NCBI RefSeq assembly: GCF_023715645.1
Contig: NZ_JAMBOP010000009.1
Location: 62,001 to 126,000, forward strand
From: Bacillus cytotoxicus
GTDB taxonomy: Bacteria > Bacillota > Bacilli > Bacillales > Bacillaceae_G
Reading direction: 5' to 3'
Length of the DNA: 64,000 nucleotides
Both the position numbers and the translations under genes were made by a program. Position 1 is the stretch's first letter, and every line of letters begins with the position of its first letter. Shown piece by piece: positions 18,984-27,959 of this stretch. The notes under the pieces were generated by a model, which did no database searches, had not been told where the DNA came from, and worked only from the letters and a program-made list of their open reading frames with translations.

Positions 18984-20162
18984 ATGTCAAAACACATTGT
19001 CATCTTAGGTGCTGGTTATGGCGGACTTCTTGCAGCTTTAAATGTACGTAAACATTACAGTAAATCAGAAGCACAAGTTACAGTTATCAACCAATATCCA
19101 ACACATCAAATTATTACGGAACTACACCGCCTTGCAGCAGGAAATATTTCTGAACAGGCAATTGCTATGCCATTAGAAAAACTTTTCAAAGGCAAAGATA
19201 TCGATCTTAAAATCGCAACAGTTGAGTCATTCTCAGTAGACAAAAAAGAAGTAAAATTAGCTGACGGCAATACTTTATCTTACGATGCTCTTGTAGTTGC
19301 TTTAGGAAGTAAAACAGCTTACTTTGGCATCCCAGGATTAGAAGAAAACAGCATGGTATTAAAATCTGCAAACGATGCAAACAAAGTCTTCAAACATGTT
19401 GAAGAACGCATTCAAGAATATGCAAAAACAAAAAATGACGCTGACGCAACAATCTTAATCGGCGGCGGCGGATTAACTGGCGTTGAGCTAGTTGGTGAAC
19501 TTGCTGATATTATGCCAAAGCTTGCTAAAAGCCACGGCGTAAATCCGAAAGAAATCAAACTATTGCTTGTTGAAGCAGGTCCAAAAATCCTTCCAGTATT
19601 ACCGGATGATTTAATTGAACGTGCAACTACTAGCTTAGAAGCACGCGGCGTTCAATTCTTAACAGGTCTTCCTGTAACAAACGTTGAAGGCAATACAATT
19701 GATTTAAAAGACGGTCAAAAAATCGTTGCAAATACGTTCGTTTGGACAGGCGGCGTTCAAGGTAACCCTCTAGTAGGTGAATCAGGTATTGAAGTAAACC
19801 GCGGCCGTGCAACTGTTAACGAATACCTTCAATCTACTTCTCATGAAGACGTATTCGTTGCAGGCGACAGCGCAGTTTACTTCGGTCCAGAAGGCCGTCC
19901 ATATCCGCCAACAGCACAAATTGCTTGGCAAATGGGCGAACTAATTGGCTACAACTTATATGCACACCTAGAAGGAAAAGCATTCGAAGAGTTTGCACCA
20001 GTAAACTCTGGAACACTTGCAAGTTTAGGACGTAAAGATGCGGTTGCTATCATCGGAGCAAGCTCAACTCCACTTAAAGGCTTACCAGCATCTCTAATGA
20101 AAGAAGCAAGTAACGTTCGTTACTTATCACACATTAAAGGTCTATTCAGCTTAGCTTATTAA
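18984..20162 (+). CDS. ndh: Type II NADH:quinone oxidoreductase
   Basis: A 392-aa peripheral membrane flavoprotein passing electrons from NADH to menaquinone without proton pumping. The FAD motif GAGYGG is at residues 9-14, the NADH motif GGGGLTGVELVGEL lies in the middle, and VAGDSA lies near residue 295. The C-terminal helical region (SLMKEASNVRYLSHIKGLF) would anchor it in the membrane. It follows the DUF1641 gene as in the yjlC-ndh operon of B. subtilis. A strong terminator follows. Confidence 0.9.
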   Translation: MSKHIVILGAGYGGLLAALNVRKHYSKSEAQVTVINQYPTHQIITELHRLAAGNISEQAIAMPLEKLFKGKDIDLKIATVESFSVDKKEVKLADGNTLSYDALVVALGSKTAYFGIPGLEENSMVLKSANDANKVFKHVEERIQEYAKTKNDADATILIGGGGLTGVELVGELADIMPKLAKSHGVNPKEIKLLLVEAGPKILPVLPDDLIERATTSLEARGVQFLTGLPVTNVEGNTIDLKDGQKIVANTFVWTGGVQGNPLVGESGIEVNRGRATVNEYLQSTSHEDVFVAGDSAVYFGPEGRPYPPTAQIAWQMGELIGYNLYAHLEGKAFEEFAPVNSGTLASLGRKDAVAIIGASSTPLKGLPASLMKEASNVRYLSHIKGLFSLAY

Positions 20163-20173
20163 TCTGAATGATA

Positions 20174-20207
20174 GCCCGAATCATGTTTATCCATGATTCG
20201 GGTTTTT
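20174..20207 (+). terminator. Terminator after ndh
   Basis: CCCGAATCATG/CATGATTCGGG stem, T5 tail. Confidence 0.88.
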
Positions 20208-20329
20208 ATTTGACCAAAATTCTCTACATAACTTATTCGGCAAGAAAGTGACATACACCTTTCGAAATTTCTAAATATACTGTCTACTTTGTTACGATAT
20301 TGTGTATTGTATATAATCGTGGCACTCAC

Positions 20330-20602
20330 TCAGAAGTATTTTTCTAACCAAAATCTAAATAAGTTTATTCCTTCTGTTATCACAAAAAGGAGAATTCCTC
20401 CGATTATGCCAACTACAATCGCCATACTCCAAGGTAAAGAAAACTTCACCGTAAGATATAAGACACTCAGTACAAGGACTGCGTTTGGAAATATCTGAAA
20501 GATAATCTTTAGCAATATCCTTTTGCCCCCTAACATATTTTCTAAATACTACCACAAACAAGGGAGTCAGGGATAAATTTTCTGCTGTATATAGGATTTC
20601 AT
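20330..20602 (-). pseudogene. Small membrane protein gene with two nonsense codons
   Basis: ATG at 20602 has a perfect AAGGAGGT next to it and opens a 90-codon frame on the minus strand. The frame is broken by TGA (20569-20567) and TAG (20551-20549). After the second stop it continues open as MLGGKRILLKIIFQ and two hydrophobic segments. Both stops would be repaired by single T-to-C changes (CGA, CAG). The family was not recognised. A shorter product from the internal ATG 20536 is possible but has no ribosome binding site. Confidence 0.5.
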
Positions 20603-20727
20603 ACCTCCTTGTCACCACAGCATTTGGCAGTTCCAATCGTTCTCGTAGCCTGCGTCAGCCCCCCACGTATAAAAATTGCTGCTGTGCTATTTAGTCTAAT
20701 ACATGTTTTAAATGGAACACTGGGCAC

Positions 20728-20765
20728 AAAAAAAGCAATGAGCCCGCTGCTCATTGCTTTTTTCG
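20728..20765 (-). terminator. Terminator after nupC
   Basis: AAAAGCAATGAGC/GCTCATTGCTTTT stem with 5-nt loop; minus-strand tail TTTTTTTG. Confidence 0.85.
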
Positions 20766-20784
20766 TTTTTCGTTTTATCCCGCT

Positions 20785-21966
20785 TTATAGCATAACCCCA
20801 ACGATAATCGCTGATAAGATACTTACTAATGTTGCACCGTATACAAGTTTTAATCCGAATGAAGATACAACATTCGCTTGTTTTCCATCAATACTCTTCG
20901 TTGCACCTGCGATAATTCCGATAGATGAGAAGTTCGCAAATGATACAAGGAATACAGATAAAATACCAATTGTACGAGGTGTTAAATGAGCTGCTGCTTT
21001 TCCTAAATCAAGCATCGCAACGAATTCGTTTGTTACTAATTTTGTTGCCATAATTTGTCCAGCTGTTACCATCTCAGATGCTGGAATACCCATGATAAAC
21101 GCTAATGGTGAGAACACATATCCTAAGATCTCTTGGAATGTAATACCGAAAACAGAATCAAATAGACCGTTAATTGCTGCCATCAATGCAATGAATCCAA
21201 TTAACATCGCTGCTACTGTAACCGCAATTGAAAATCCTAACATAATGTACTCGCCAAGCATTTCAAAGAACGTTTGATTTTTATCTTCATGTAATTCTAA
21301 AATATCTTCCTCTTCACTTACATCGTAAGGATTTAAAATATGAACGATAATAAATCCACTAAATAAGTTTAAAACAAGTGCTGTTACAACATATTTAGGA
21401 TCAATCATTTTCATGTAAGAACCAACGATTGACATAGATACTGTTGACATAGAAGATGCACATAGCGTGTATAAACGATTTCTTGGTAACTTGCTTAGTT
21501 GATCTTTAACTGTAATAAATACTTCTCCTTGACCAACAATTGCCGCTGCTACTGCATTATAAGATTCTAATCTTCCTAAACCATTTACTTTACTTAATAA
21601 GAATCCAACTGCTTTAATAATGACTGGTAAGATTCTAAGATGTTGCAGAATTCCAATTAACACCGCTAAGAAAATAATTGGAAGTAATACAGAAAGGAAA
21701 AACGTAGATTCTCCTTTATTTACAACCCCGCCAAATACAAAGCTAATTCCAGCGTCCGCAAATTTTAAAACTGCACTAAATCCGTCAGAAATTCCTTTAA
21801 CTAAATAGTATCCAATCTGTGTATTTAGTAAGAAATATGATAATCCTAATTGAATAACAAGCATAAGAGCAATTGGCTTATATTTAATCTTTTTCCGATC
21901 GCTACTTACAAGAAACGCTAATATAAATACAGCAATTAATCCGACAAGAAACATGACAAATTTCAT
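20785..21966 (-). CDS. nupC: NupC-family concentrative nucleoside transporter
   Basis: A 393-aa inner-membrane cation-coupled nucleoside importer (CNT family). Visible are the three-domain CNT layout, [10 protein letters not shown], the gate region [31 protein letters not shown] and the terminal [16 protein letters not shown] 21966 has GGAGG nine bases upstream; the longer open frame is unsupported. Two catabolite-response-like elements lie upstream, suggesting CcpA control. Confidence 0.92.
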   Translation of the reverse strand: MKFVMFLVGLIAVFILAFLVSSDRKKIKYKPIALMLVIQLGLSYFLLNTQIGYYLVKGISDGFSAVLKFADAGISFVFGGVVNKGESTFFLSVLLPIIFLAVLIGILQHLRILPVIIKAVGFLLSKVNGLGRLESYNAVAAAIVGQGEVFITVKDQLSKLPRNRLYTLCASSMSTVSMSIVGSYMKMIDPKYVVTALVLNLFSGFIIVHILNPYDVSEEEDILELHEDKNQTFFEMLGEYIMLGFSIAVTVAAMLIGFIALMAAINGLFDSVFGITFQEILGYVFSPLAFIMGIPASEMVTAGQIMATKLVTNEFVAMLDLGKAAAHLTPRTIGILSVFLVSFANFSSIGIIAGATKSIDGKQANVVSSFGLKLVYGATLVSILSAIIVGVML

Positions 21967-22084
21967 ACTTGAATCCTCCATTTTGTAGTCTGACCTACCA
22001 TGATGTACCAATGGTCTAACGATAGACGTCTGACAATTTAGATTAAAAAAATATTTCTATCAAAAACAATTTGCCACTTACATC

Positions 22085-22099
22085 AGTAAGCGTTTGCGT
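22085..22099 (-). promoter_or_regulatory. Probable cre (CcpA) site for nupC
   Basis: The minus strand reads ACGCAAACGCTTACT, one mismatch from WTGNAANCGNWNNCW. It lies between the likely promoter and the nupC start. Confidence 0.5.
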
Positions 22100-22174
22100 T
22101 AACTAAAATTCTATACTGAATAGTTATATTGTGAAATATGAGAATGATATCACTTTATTTCATCCATAAACCGA

Positions 22175-22189
22175 TTGTAAGCGTTATCT
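22175..22189 (+). promoter_or_regulatory. Second cre site between symporter and nupC
   Basis: TTGTAAGCGTTATCT is a full match to WTGNAANCGNWNNCW. It lies about 210 bp upstream of nupC, in the space after the symporter gene. Confidence 0.5.
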
Positions 22190-22228
22190 TTATAAAAAGC
22201 AATACATTTTTTAAAGGGAAAAACAGAC

Positions 22229-22261
22229 AAAAAAGGAACATAGAGTCCGCCTCTATGCTCC
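22229..22261 (-). terminator. Terminator after Na+/amino acid symporter
   Basis: GGAGCATAGAG/CTCTATGTTCC stem; minus-strand T6 tail. Confidence 0.85.
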
Positions 22262-22270
22262 TTCGCATTA

Positions 22271-23704
22271 CTAACCTACTTGCTTTTCTTTTTCAATCAC
22301 TGGATCTTCCCAGCATTCTGCATTTTTTAATCCCGGAATAGAACTTGCATGGAATACAGGATCTTTTCCTTCTTTCTTCTGCTTTACATAATCTGTAAGT
22401 GCAGCAAATGCATATTTACCAAGAAGCGCAATCGCAATTAAGTTTGTGATTACCATGAAGCCCATGAATAAATCAGCCATATCCCAAACAATTTGGACAG
22501 CTGCAACAGAACCAAACATAACCATCCCAACTACCGCAAAACGATATAATGTTAATCCAAGCTTGCTTGTTTTAATGAATTCAATGTTCGTTTCACCATA
22601 GTAATAGTTTCCAAGTAAGGAACTAAACGCAAACAAGAAAATAATAATTGCTAAGAAACCACTTGCCCACGATCCAATTTGTGAACTTAATGCAACTTGC
22701 GTTAACTCAATACCTGTTAAACCTGGCGTTTTGTAAGCACCAGAGCATAGTACGATAAATGCAGTAGATGTACATACTAAGAACGTATCAACTAATACAC
22801 CAATCGTTTGAATGTATCCTTGCTTCGCAGGGTGAGTTACATTCGCTGTTGCCGCTGCGTTCGGCGCACTACCCATACCTGCTTCGTTTGCAAATAAACC
22901 ACGCTTAATACCCATCATAATTGCAGCACCAACGCCGCCACCCAATGCTTCTTTCAAACCAAATGCATTCATGAATATTTCTGAAAATACATCTGGAAGC
23001 AATGTGATATTTTTAATTACAACAAACACTGCAATTCCAATATATACAATTGCCATTGGCGGTACAATCAGTTCTGACATGCGTGCAATACTCTTAACAC
23101 CACCGAAAATAATAACCGCAACTAAAAGAGAAAGTGCAATTCCAACTACATAACGCTCAATACCGAATGCATTCTCAAATGCAAGTGTAACTGTATTCGC
23201 TTGTACAGAGTTAAAAATTAGTCCATAACTAATTGTAATTAAGATGGAGAATAAAATTCCCATCCAACGTTTATTTAAACCTTTTTCCATATAATAAGCT
23301 GGACCACCGCGGAACCCGCTGCCATCTTTTATTTTAAAAATTTGCGCTAATGTGCTCTCTACAAAACTTGAAGACGCTCCAATAATCGCAATTAACCACA
23401 TCCAAAATACCGCACCTGGACCTCCCATAGAAATCGCTAGTGCTACCCCTGCTAAGTTCCCGATCCCAATACGGGCTGCAGAACTCATACAGAAAGCTTG
23501 GAAAGAAGAAACGCTACCTTTTTTACGCGTTTTCCCCGTTAATCCATCCGTCATTAAACGTATCATTTCCCCTAGATGACGAATTTGAACAAACTTAAGT
23601 TTAAACGAAAAATAAAGGCCTAAGCCAATTAACATCGCAATAATCACATAAGTCCATAGAATATTATTCGTTGTTCCAACGAACTTTTCTAAAATGCTAA
23701 TCAT
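22271..23704 (-). CDS. Sodium:alanine (or glycine) symporter, AGCS family
   Basis: A 477-aa inner-membrane transporter with about 10-11 hydrophobic segments. AGCS signatures include GGPGAVFWMWLIAIIGASSS with SAARIGIGNLAGVA upstream, GGPAYYMEKGL and GLFANEAGMGSAPNAAATA. ATG 23704 is preceded by AAGGGAGGGG. It imports small neutral amino acids with Na+; glutamine or alanine specificity cannot be assigned. It is transcribed in the same direction as nupC but separated from it by a terminator. Confidence 0.9.
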   Translation of the reverse strand: MISILEKFVGTTNNILWTYVIIAMLIGLGLYFSFKLKFVQIRHLGEMIRLMTDGLTGKTRKKGSVSSFQAFCMSSAARIGIGNLAGVALAISMGGPGAVFWMWLIAIIGASSSFVESTLAQIFKIKDGSGFRGGPAYYMEKGLNKRWMGILFSILITISYGLIFNSVQANTVTLAFENAFGIERYVVGIALSLLVAVIIFGGVKSIARMSELIVPPMAIVYIGIAVFVVIKNITLLPDVFSEIFMNAFGLKEALGGGVGAAIMMGIKRGLFANEAGMGSAPNAAATANVTHPAKQGYIQTIGVLVDTFLVCTSTAFIVLCSGAYKTPGLTGIELTQVALSSQIGSWASGFLAIIIFLFAFSSLLGNYYYGETNIEFIKTSKLGLTLYRFAVVGMVMFGSVAAVQIVWDMADLFMGFMVITNLIAIALLGKYAFAALTDYVKQKKEGKDPVFHASSIPGLKNAECWEDPVIEKEKQVG

Positions 23705-23902
23705 GTTGTCCCCTCCCTTTTTTCTTACATAAATTCAATTGTAACTTAAATCCATTCAAAAATCAACAATTTTTGACAAAAACAGCATTTCCATATCATG
23801 TTATCTCTCAAATACTCCGATTTTCTTTGAAATACTTAAAAATACAAACGCATACAAAGAACAAATGTCATGTCATATTTTCTAACACGGGAGTATAATC
23901 CA

Positions 23903-23940
23903 CAAAAAAAGCACAATTCTCTTTAACAGAATTGTGCTTT
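23903..23940 (-). terminator. Terminator downstream of arsR-like gene
   Basis: AAAGCACAATTCT/AGAATTGTGCTTT stem; T7 tail on the minus strand. A dispersed repeat lies between the gene and this terminator. The remaining 23705-23900 holds no gene. Confidence 0.75.
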
Positions 23941-24012
23941 ATAATATGAATCCATATAAATACTTTTCAATATATAAATCGCTGCGTTGCAGAAGACTAC
24001 ATACCGCTACTT

Positions 24013-24100
24013 GCTGGCTAAAAAAGGGCCTTGACCGCTTCTATGCATGGCCAGATGCTCTTGCCTAAAAAGAAAAAGGGTTTTCATGTCGCTTTTTCCA
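24013..24100 (+). repeat. Dispersed hairpin repeat (GGCCAG family), full copy
   Basis: Blocks in order: GGCNNAAAAAGGGCCTTGACC, CTATGCATGGCCAG, GCTCTTGCC, AAAGAAAAAGGGTTTTCATG, TCGCTTTTTCC. The same order is seen at 40181-40280 and, inverted, at 32365-32464 and 37005-37092. Confidence 0.65.
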
Positions 24101-24101
24101 C

Positions 24102-24368
24102 TTAAATGATATTAGCTACAACCAGCTTCGCACGATTGTCCACTACTTCATAATAAATTTCTAATCCTTTTCGAGTACCTGAAACGACCTTCGCAGCTTT
24201 TAATTTTGCTAAATGCTGACTAACTGTACTTTGAGGCATTCCTAACCTTTCATACATTGTTGTTACATTCGTAGGGCCTTTTGTAATCAATGTTTCAACT
24301 ATATTTAAACGAACAGGATGCGCCAATACTTTTAATACATCTGCAATCTCTTCATATTTTTTCATCAT
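24102..24368 (-). CDS. ArsR-family winged-helix regulator without metal cysteines
   Basis: An 88-aa DNA-binding protein with the ArsR fold: VLKVLAHPVRLNIVETL, then recognition helix MPQSTVSQHLAKLK, then the wing GTRKGLEIYYEV. There is no cysteine at all, so it cannot use the classical CxC metal site. It resembles the PagR/BigR type. ATG 24368 has GGAGAAAGGG upstream. The neighbour upstream on the same strand is a thioester surface protein; a regulatory link is only suggested by proximity. Confidence 0.8.
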   Translation of the reverse strand: MMKKYEEIADVLKVLAHPVRLNIVETLITKGPTNVTTMYERLGMPQSTVSQHLAKLKAAKVVSGTRKGLEIYYEVVDNRAKLVVANII

Positions 24369-24454
24369 TTTTCCCTTTCTCCTATGATATATAAATACAC
24401 TTTGATTTTTTAACACACAAATCGGTAATTTTCTGATCCATTTGCTTCAAACTT

Positions 24455-24526
24455 GGCATGCGGCAGGAAAAGGCCCCTAAAAAAAGGGGTTTTTATGCTA
24501 TTTTTTCAGTTTGTATTTATATATAT
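24455..24526 (+). repeat. Internally deleted copy of GGCCAG hairpin repeat
   Basis: GGCATGCGGCAGGAAAAGGC joins directly to CCCTAAAAAAAGGGGTTTTTATG; the central CTATGCA..GGCCAG hairpin is missing. It ends in TTTGTATTTATATAT like the copy at 40181-40280. Confidence 0.5.
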
Positions 24527-24604
24527 GTGTTTATAACTTTCCACTTATATTATTCGAACGGATTTATCTTTTTATGTCCGTCGTTTTAAAAAAAATTTAG
24601 AAAT

Positions 24605-24648
24605 TAAAAATCCCAACGTTCATATTAAATTGGAGCGTTGGGATTTGT
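24605..24648 (-). terminator. Terminator after thioester-domain protein
   Basis: AAATCCCAACG/CGTTGGGATTT stem; minus-strand tail TTTTTAATTT. Confidence 0.8.
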
Positions 24649-24650
24649 TA

Positions 24651-25538
24651 TTATTTTTTATACTTAGAAGATGATGTTGCTTCCCAATTTACTAACAAAT
24701 CAGAACTCGTTTTTTCTTCTCCTCGTTCTAAAAGAACTGCTGCATCTTGGATCGTAGTAGTACCTTTATATTTAATAGCTTGTAACCTCGAAAGGTTTGC
24801 GACAACTTTAAAACTAAATTCCCCTTTTTTGGTTGCTTTCGGAATTAAAATGCGGAACTTTTCGCCTACGCTAAACTGTGTCTTTGCTTCACCATTTTCA
24901 TTTACAAACTTTACACCCTCAGGTGCATTCGTTGCTTGCACTTGGTACGTACCTTTTGTTGCATTTGTTTCTACTGTATATAAATCGGTTTCAAAGAAAT
25001 CATTTTTTAACGTTGCTGTTTGCTTTTCTAGTGGAGTCACGCTCATCGTAATCTCTTGCACTTCTTGGCTGCTCTGTGCTCTCGCAACAATTTCCGCCAT
25101 TGCTTTTCCTACATTTTTATTGCGATGCTCTAAATCATTGATATCGATTTGCTTCAGCGCATTCCATACAGCTAACTGCGTTGCATAATGCGCCTCTTCC
25201 CAAGTCGATACACCGAGCTCTTGCGGACTTTTTTGTGGATACCCATTGAGTAATACACGATATACCTCAACATCCGTTTTTCCTATTTCTGGTAAATCCT
25301 GGCCGCTTGGTGATTTTAAATGCACACTTAAACAATAGGCAATTTGTCCATCTGCTGTTTTAATGAGCTCAGTTCGAACTGGTTTGTTTAAAGACTTACT
25401 ATAACTCCAATCCATTTGATATTTCGTATGATCCATTACTTCTGCAGATGCCTTTTCAAGCGGAAAAACCAAATTTGTTATGATGAATAGTGCGCACACT
25501 AAGGCTACCCACAACTTATACGGTTGTTTTAAAATCAT
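24651..25538 (-). CDS. Secreted thioester-domain (Cys-Gln) protein
   Basis: A 295-aa exported protein. The signal peptide spans about residues 8-32 (LWVALVCALFIITNLVF...ASAE). Cys69 in AYCLSV and Gln121 in YATQLAVWN fit the Cys-Gln internal thioester of Gram-positive thioester adhesins, which bind host proteins covalently. After it come a beta-rich region (about 160-270) and a short Lys-rich end. No LPXTG motif or C-terminal membrane helix is present, unlike most such adhesins, so it may be released or anchored otherwise. GAGGAG precedes ATG 25538. Confidence 0.75.
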   Translation of the reverse strand: MILKQPYKLWVALVCALFIITNLVFPLEKASAEVMDHTKYQMDWSYSKSLNKPVRTELIKTADGQIAYCLSVHLKSPSGQDLPEIGKTDVEVYRVLLNGYPQKSPQELGVSTWEEAHYATQLAVWNALKQIDINDLEHRNKNVGKAMAEIVARAQSSQEVQEITMSVTPLEKQTATLKNDFFETDLYTVETNATKGTYQVQATNAPEGVKFVNENGEAKTQFSVGEKFRILIPKATKKGEFSFKVVANLSRLQAIKYKGTTTIQDAAVLLERGEEKTSSDLLVNWEATSSSKYKK

Positions 25539-25720
25539 GATTACAACTCCTCTTTAGATTATAATAAAGAAAATACCAAATTTAATATCTTTATTATTTA
25601 ATTACGAGACGTTTTTATGCATGCTTTTTCATACAAAGTAAATGATTACATATAATTGGGTGAAACTAAAAAGAATACATAGTAATTCTTATCGCATATG
25701 AAACGGATGGGTGATCTCAA

Positions 25721-26332
25721 ATAGAACAGCACTTAAATTATGTCATTTCACATTACGGATACTTCGGACTAATCATGGCGTTAGTGGGAGGAATTATCGG
25801 ATTACCGATACCAGATGAAACGCTACTAACTTTTGTAGGATATTATATATACCAAGGAAAAATGAACTTCTTGATCGCCTTATTAAGCGCATGGCTTGGC
25901 TCTGCGGTCGGCATTTCACTTAGTTACATATTAGGAAAAAGACTTGGGCTTCCCTTCTTAAAGAAATTTGGCCCTAAAATGCACATTACAGAAAGTAAAA
26001 TTGCTCGGACTCAAACTCTCTTTCAAAAAATTGGTCCTCCGTTACTGATTTTTGGCTACTTCATTCCAGGGGTGCGGCATGTTACTGCCTATTTAACCGG
26101 TATTTCCAGTCTGCGTATTCGAACATTTTGCCTTTATGCTTATTTAGGGGCATTAATATGGAGCTTTACTTTTATTCAATTAGGATTACTATTCGGGAAA
26201 GATTGGCATCTAATCAATCATTACGTTCACCGTTATGGGCTTGTTTTATTAGTTATACTAATCGTTCTGGCCGCTCTAGCCGCTTTGGCATTTCTGTACA
26301 TTCGCAGAAAAAAAACGAATGCAACGCACTGA
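25721..26332 (+). CDS. DedA-family membrane protein with apparent ATA start
   Basis: A DedA/VTT membrane protein of about 203 aa if started at ATA 25721 (EQHLNYVISHYGYFGLI, matching the N-terminus of the other DedA genes here). The first ATG in frame is 25775, which would remove this conserved region and has no ribosome binding site. A TGA lies just upstream of the ATA, and GGGTGATC precedes it as a possible extended Shine-Dalgarno. The core GLPIPDETLL, YILGK and FIPGVRHVTAYLTGISSL are intact. Either the start codon is non-canonical or it has mutated from ATG/TTG. Confidence 0.78.
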   Translation: MEQHLNYVISHYGYFGLIMALVGGIIGLPIPDETLLTFVGYYIYQGKMNFLIALLSAWLGSAVGISLSYILGKRLGLPFLKKFGPKMHITESKIARTQTLFQKIGPPLLIFGYFIPGVRHVTAYLTGISSLRIRTFCLYAYLGALIWSFTFIQLGLLFGKDWHLINHYVHRYGLVLLVILIVLAALAALAFLYIRRKKTNATH

Positions 26333-26335
26333 AAT

Positions 26336-26366
26336 TAACAAAACCCACTTTCCAAAAGTGGGTTTC
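26336..26366. terminator. Terminator between DedA and DUF4023 genes
   Basis: AAACCCACTT/AAGTGGGTTT stem with 4-5 nt loop between convergent genes. Confidence 0.65.
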
Positions 26367-26370
26367 GTTC

Positions 26371-26493
26371 TTATTTATGCGTTTTATTCGGCTTCTTTTT
26401 ACCAGGATTTCCGTTACCTTGACGCTTCTTATTACGCTCTGCTTTCTCCTGTGTATCGTGCAATTTTTCTACAAAATCACCACTATTATCCAC
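26371..26493 (-). CDS. DUF4023 small protein
   Basis: A 40-aa Lys/Asn-rich protein: DNSGDFVEKLHDTQEKAERN then GNPGKKKPNKTHK. This pattern belongs to the small Bacillus DUF4023 family, related in style to small spore proteins. The GTG start (26493) has AAGGAGG eight bases upstream, better than the open frame's ATG further out. Confidence 0.75.
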   Translation of the reverse strand: MDNSGDFVEKLHDTQEKAERNKKRQGNGNPGKKKPNKTHK

Positions 26494-26564
26494 TGTTGTA
26501 ACCTCCTTGGTTATCGTTCTTTTGTTACTATAACCAAGTACATGTAAAATCATAAGGTTTTACT

Positions 26565-27959
26565 TTATTTTACTTTAATCTGAACAGGTGGTAACGCTTT
26601 CTCTGGGTGATACGGTGACATCAGTACCTCTAATACGTAATCCTTTAAACTAAAATTCTCCGCTCCATACTTTCCGTCCAGTTGGAATGTTCCTTCAAAT
26701 TGCAGTTTTTCCTTATCCAGTACTTTCACTGTACTTCCTTTTACATTATGTCCACGCGGTACAATATCTTGATCTATGTATGAAGAATCAGTTAAATTCA
26801 TTGTCTCACCAAAATTGATTAATTCATCCATGGATATATGTTTCGTGTCCACATTTTGAAGTGTATAATTCACAATTAGTCGCTGATTCTTATGCTGGAT
26901 GTGGTTAACAATGATTTTGAAATCACTACGTGTACTCTTAATTTCAAATGATGTTTTTTCATCTAGCTTCACAATTGCTGGCTTTTCTGATAATCGTACA
27001 AAAGGATATATCGTAATAAATTCCGCACTATCAGGAATTTTCTCAAAAATAGAACGTTCTTCAGATTCTACATGATCCCCTACTTTTTCTCTTCCAAATT
27101 CAATTCCTGAAGTGGACATATCAATTTCGTTCCCTTTATCATCTGTTATTTTGTGGATTCGTGCTAAGTCGTTCTCCCCTAGAAGTGGATAAATTGCCTT
27201 ATAATCAATCGTCGTTGCCCCTTTACCGATTGTAATATCTTCAAAGTTGAATGTATGTTGTCGATCCTCACTACTAATGGACTGCTGCGGGTTAATCTTC
27301 TTATTCTCTAATTGCTTCACTGGAATATCAAACTTCCAGAATCCTTTCGTTTCACCGATAGATGTAATGGTAATTGGCAGTGTTGTATTCGGTGGTAATT
27401 CTTTTTCAGGATAATTAATACGGATATTACCAAGCCAGCCATTCTTTGTTACTCTTCCACCACCCGAAGCGGCTTTCATCCACTTTGGACTTCCATCAAC
27501 AAGCTTATATGTATAATCAAAACGATTATGAGATACAGCTCTTTCCCCTACTTTATCCGGATTATCAACCGTAAATGTTACCCCAATCCGGCCCCCGTCG
27601 TAATACACGCTTTTCATCGTTACACTAATCCCATTGCTTACTGCTTGTTGATTCAATTCTGTTACGAGTTTACTCGCAAATAAATTTTGCCCCATCGTAT
27701 CATGAAAATAATCGTACACTTTCCCTATAAGTGGAACTTCCGCTAATACACGATTCATTTGCGGGAAAACAAAACCTGAACCTAGTACACCTATACATAC
27801 TGATGCAGCGGCTAACCATGCAATCTTTCTTCGTTTATCTTTTCTTGTTGTTGGTTTTTCTTGCTTTGCTCTATTCATACCTTTTGTTATAGCAATCTGT
27901 AATTCTTCTCGCGGAACTTCGATTTTGTTTATTTCATCATTAACCCACTGTTTATCCAA
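26565..27959 (-). CDS. Membrane anti-sigma-like protein (DUF4179/DUF5643 type)
   Basis: A 464-aa protein. A cytoplasmic N-terminus of about 45 residues is followed by one membrane segment (IAWLAAASVCIGVLGSGFVF) and a large extracytoplasmic beta-rich region. This is the layout of RsiV/DUF4179-type anti-sigma factors encoded after ECF sigma genes. The TTG start is preceded by AGGAGGGGGTGAT and the gene overlaps the sigma gene by 31 bp, so the two are translationally coupled. It would hold the sigma factor at the membrane until an envelope signal releases it. Confidence 0.8.
   Translation of the reverse strand: MDKQWVNDEINKIEVPREELQIAITKGMNRAKQEKPTTRKDKRRKIAWLAAASVCIGVLGSGFVFPQMNRVLAEVPLIGKVYDYFHDTMGQNLFASKLVTELNQQAVSNGISVTMKSVYYDGGRIGVTFTVDNPDKVGERAVSHNRFDYTYKLVDGSPKWMKAASGGGRVTKNGWLGNIRINYPEKELPPNTTLPITITSIGETKGFWKFDIPVKQLENKKINPQQSISSEDRQHTFNFEDITIGKGATTIDYKAIYPLLGENDLARIHKITDDKGNEIDMSTSGIEFGREKVGDHVESEERSIFEKIPDSAEFITIYPFVRLSEKPAIVKLDEKTSFEIKSTRSDFKIIVNHIQHKNQRLIVNYTLQNVDTKHISMDELINFGETMNLTDSSYIDQDIVPRGHNVKGSTVKVLDKEKLQFEGTFQLDGKYGAENFSLKDYVLEVLMSPYHPEKALPPVQIKVK

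Noticed and set aside
20355-20636. 93-aa minus ORF beginning ELPNAVVTRRYE
   Set aside because: It is out of frame with the hydrophobic part of the pseudogene at 20330-20602, whose ATG has the Shine-Dalgarno.
22131-22150. TTGTGAAATATGAGAATG as a Rex box upstream of nupC
   Set aside because: Only the left half matches; the right half is absent at the required spacing.
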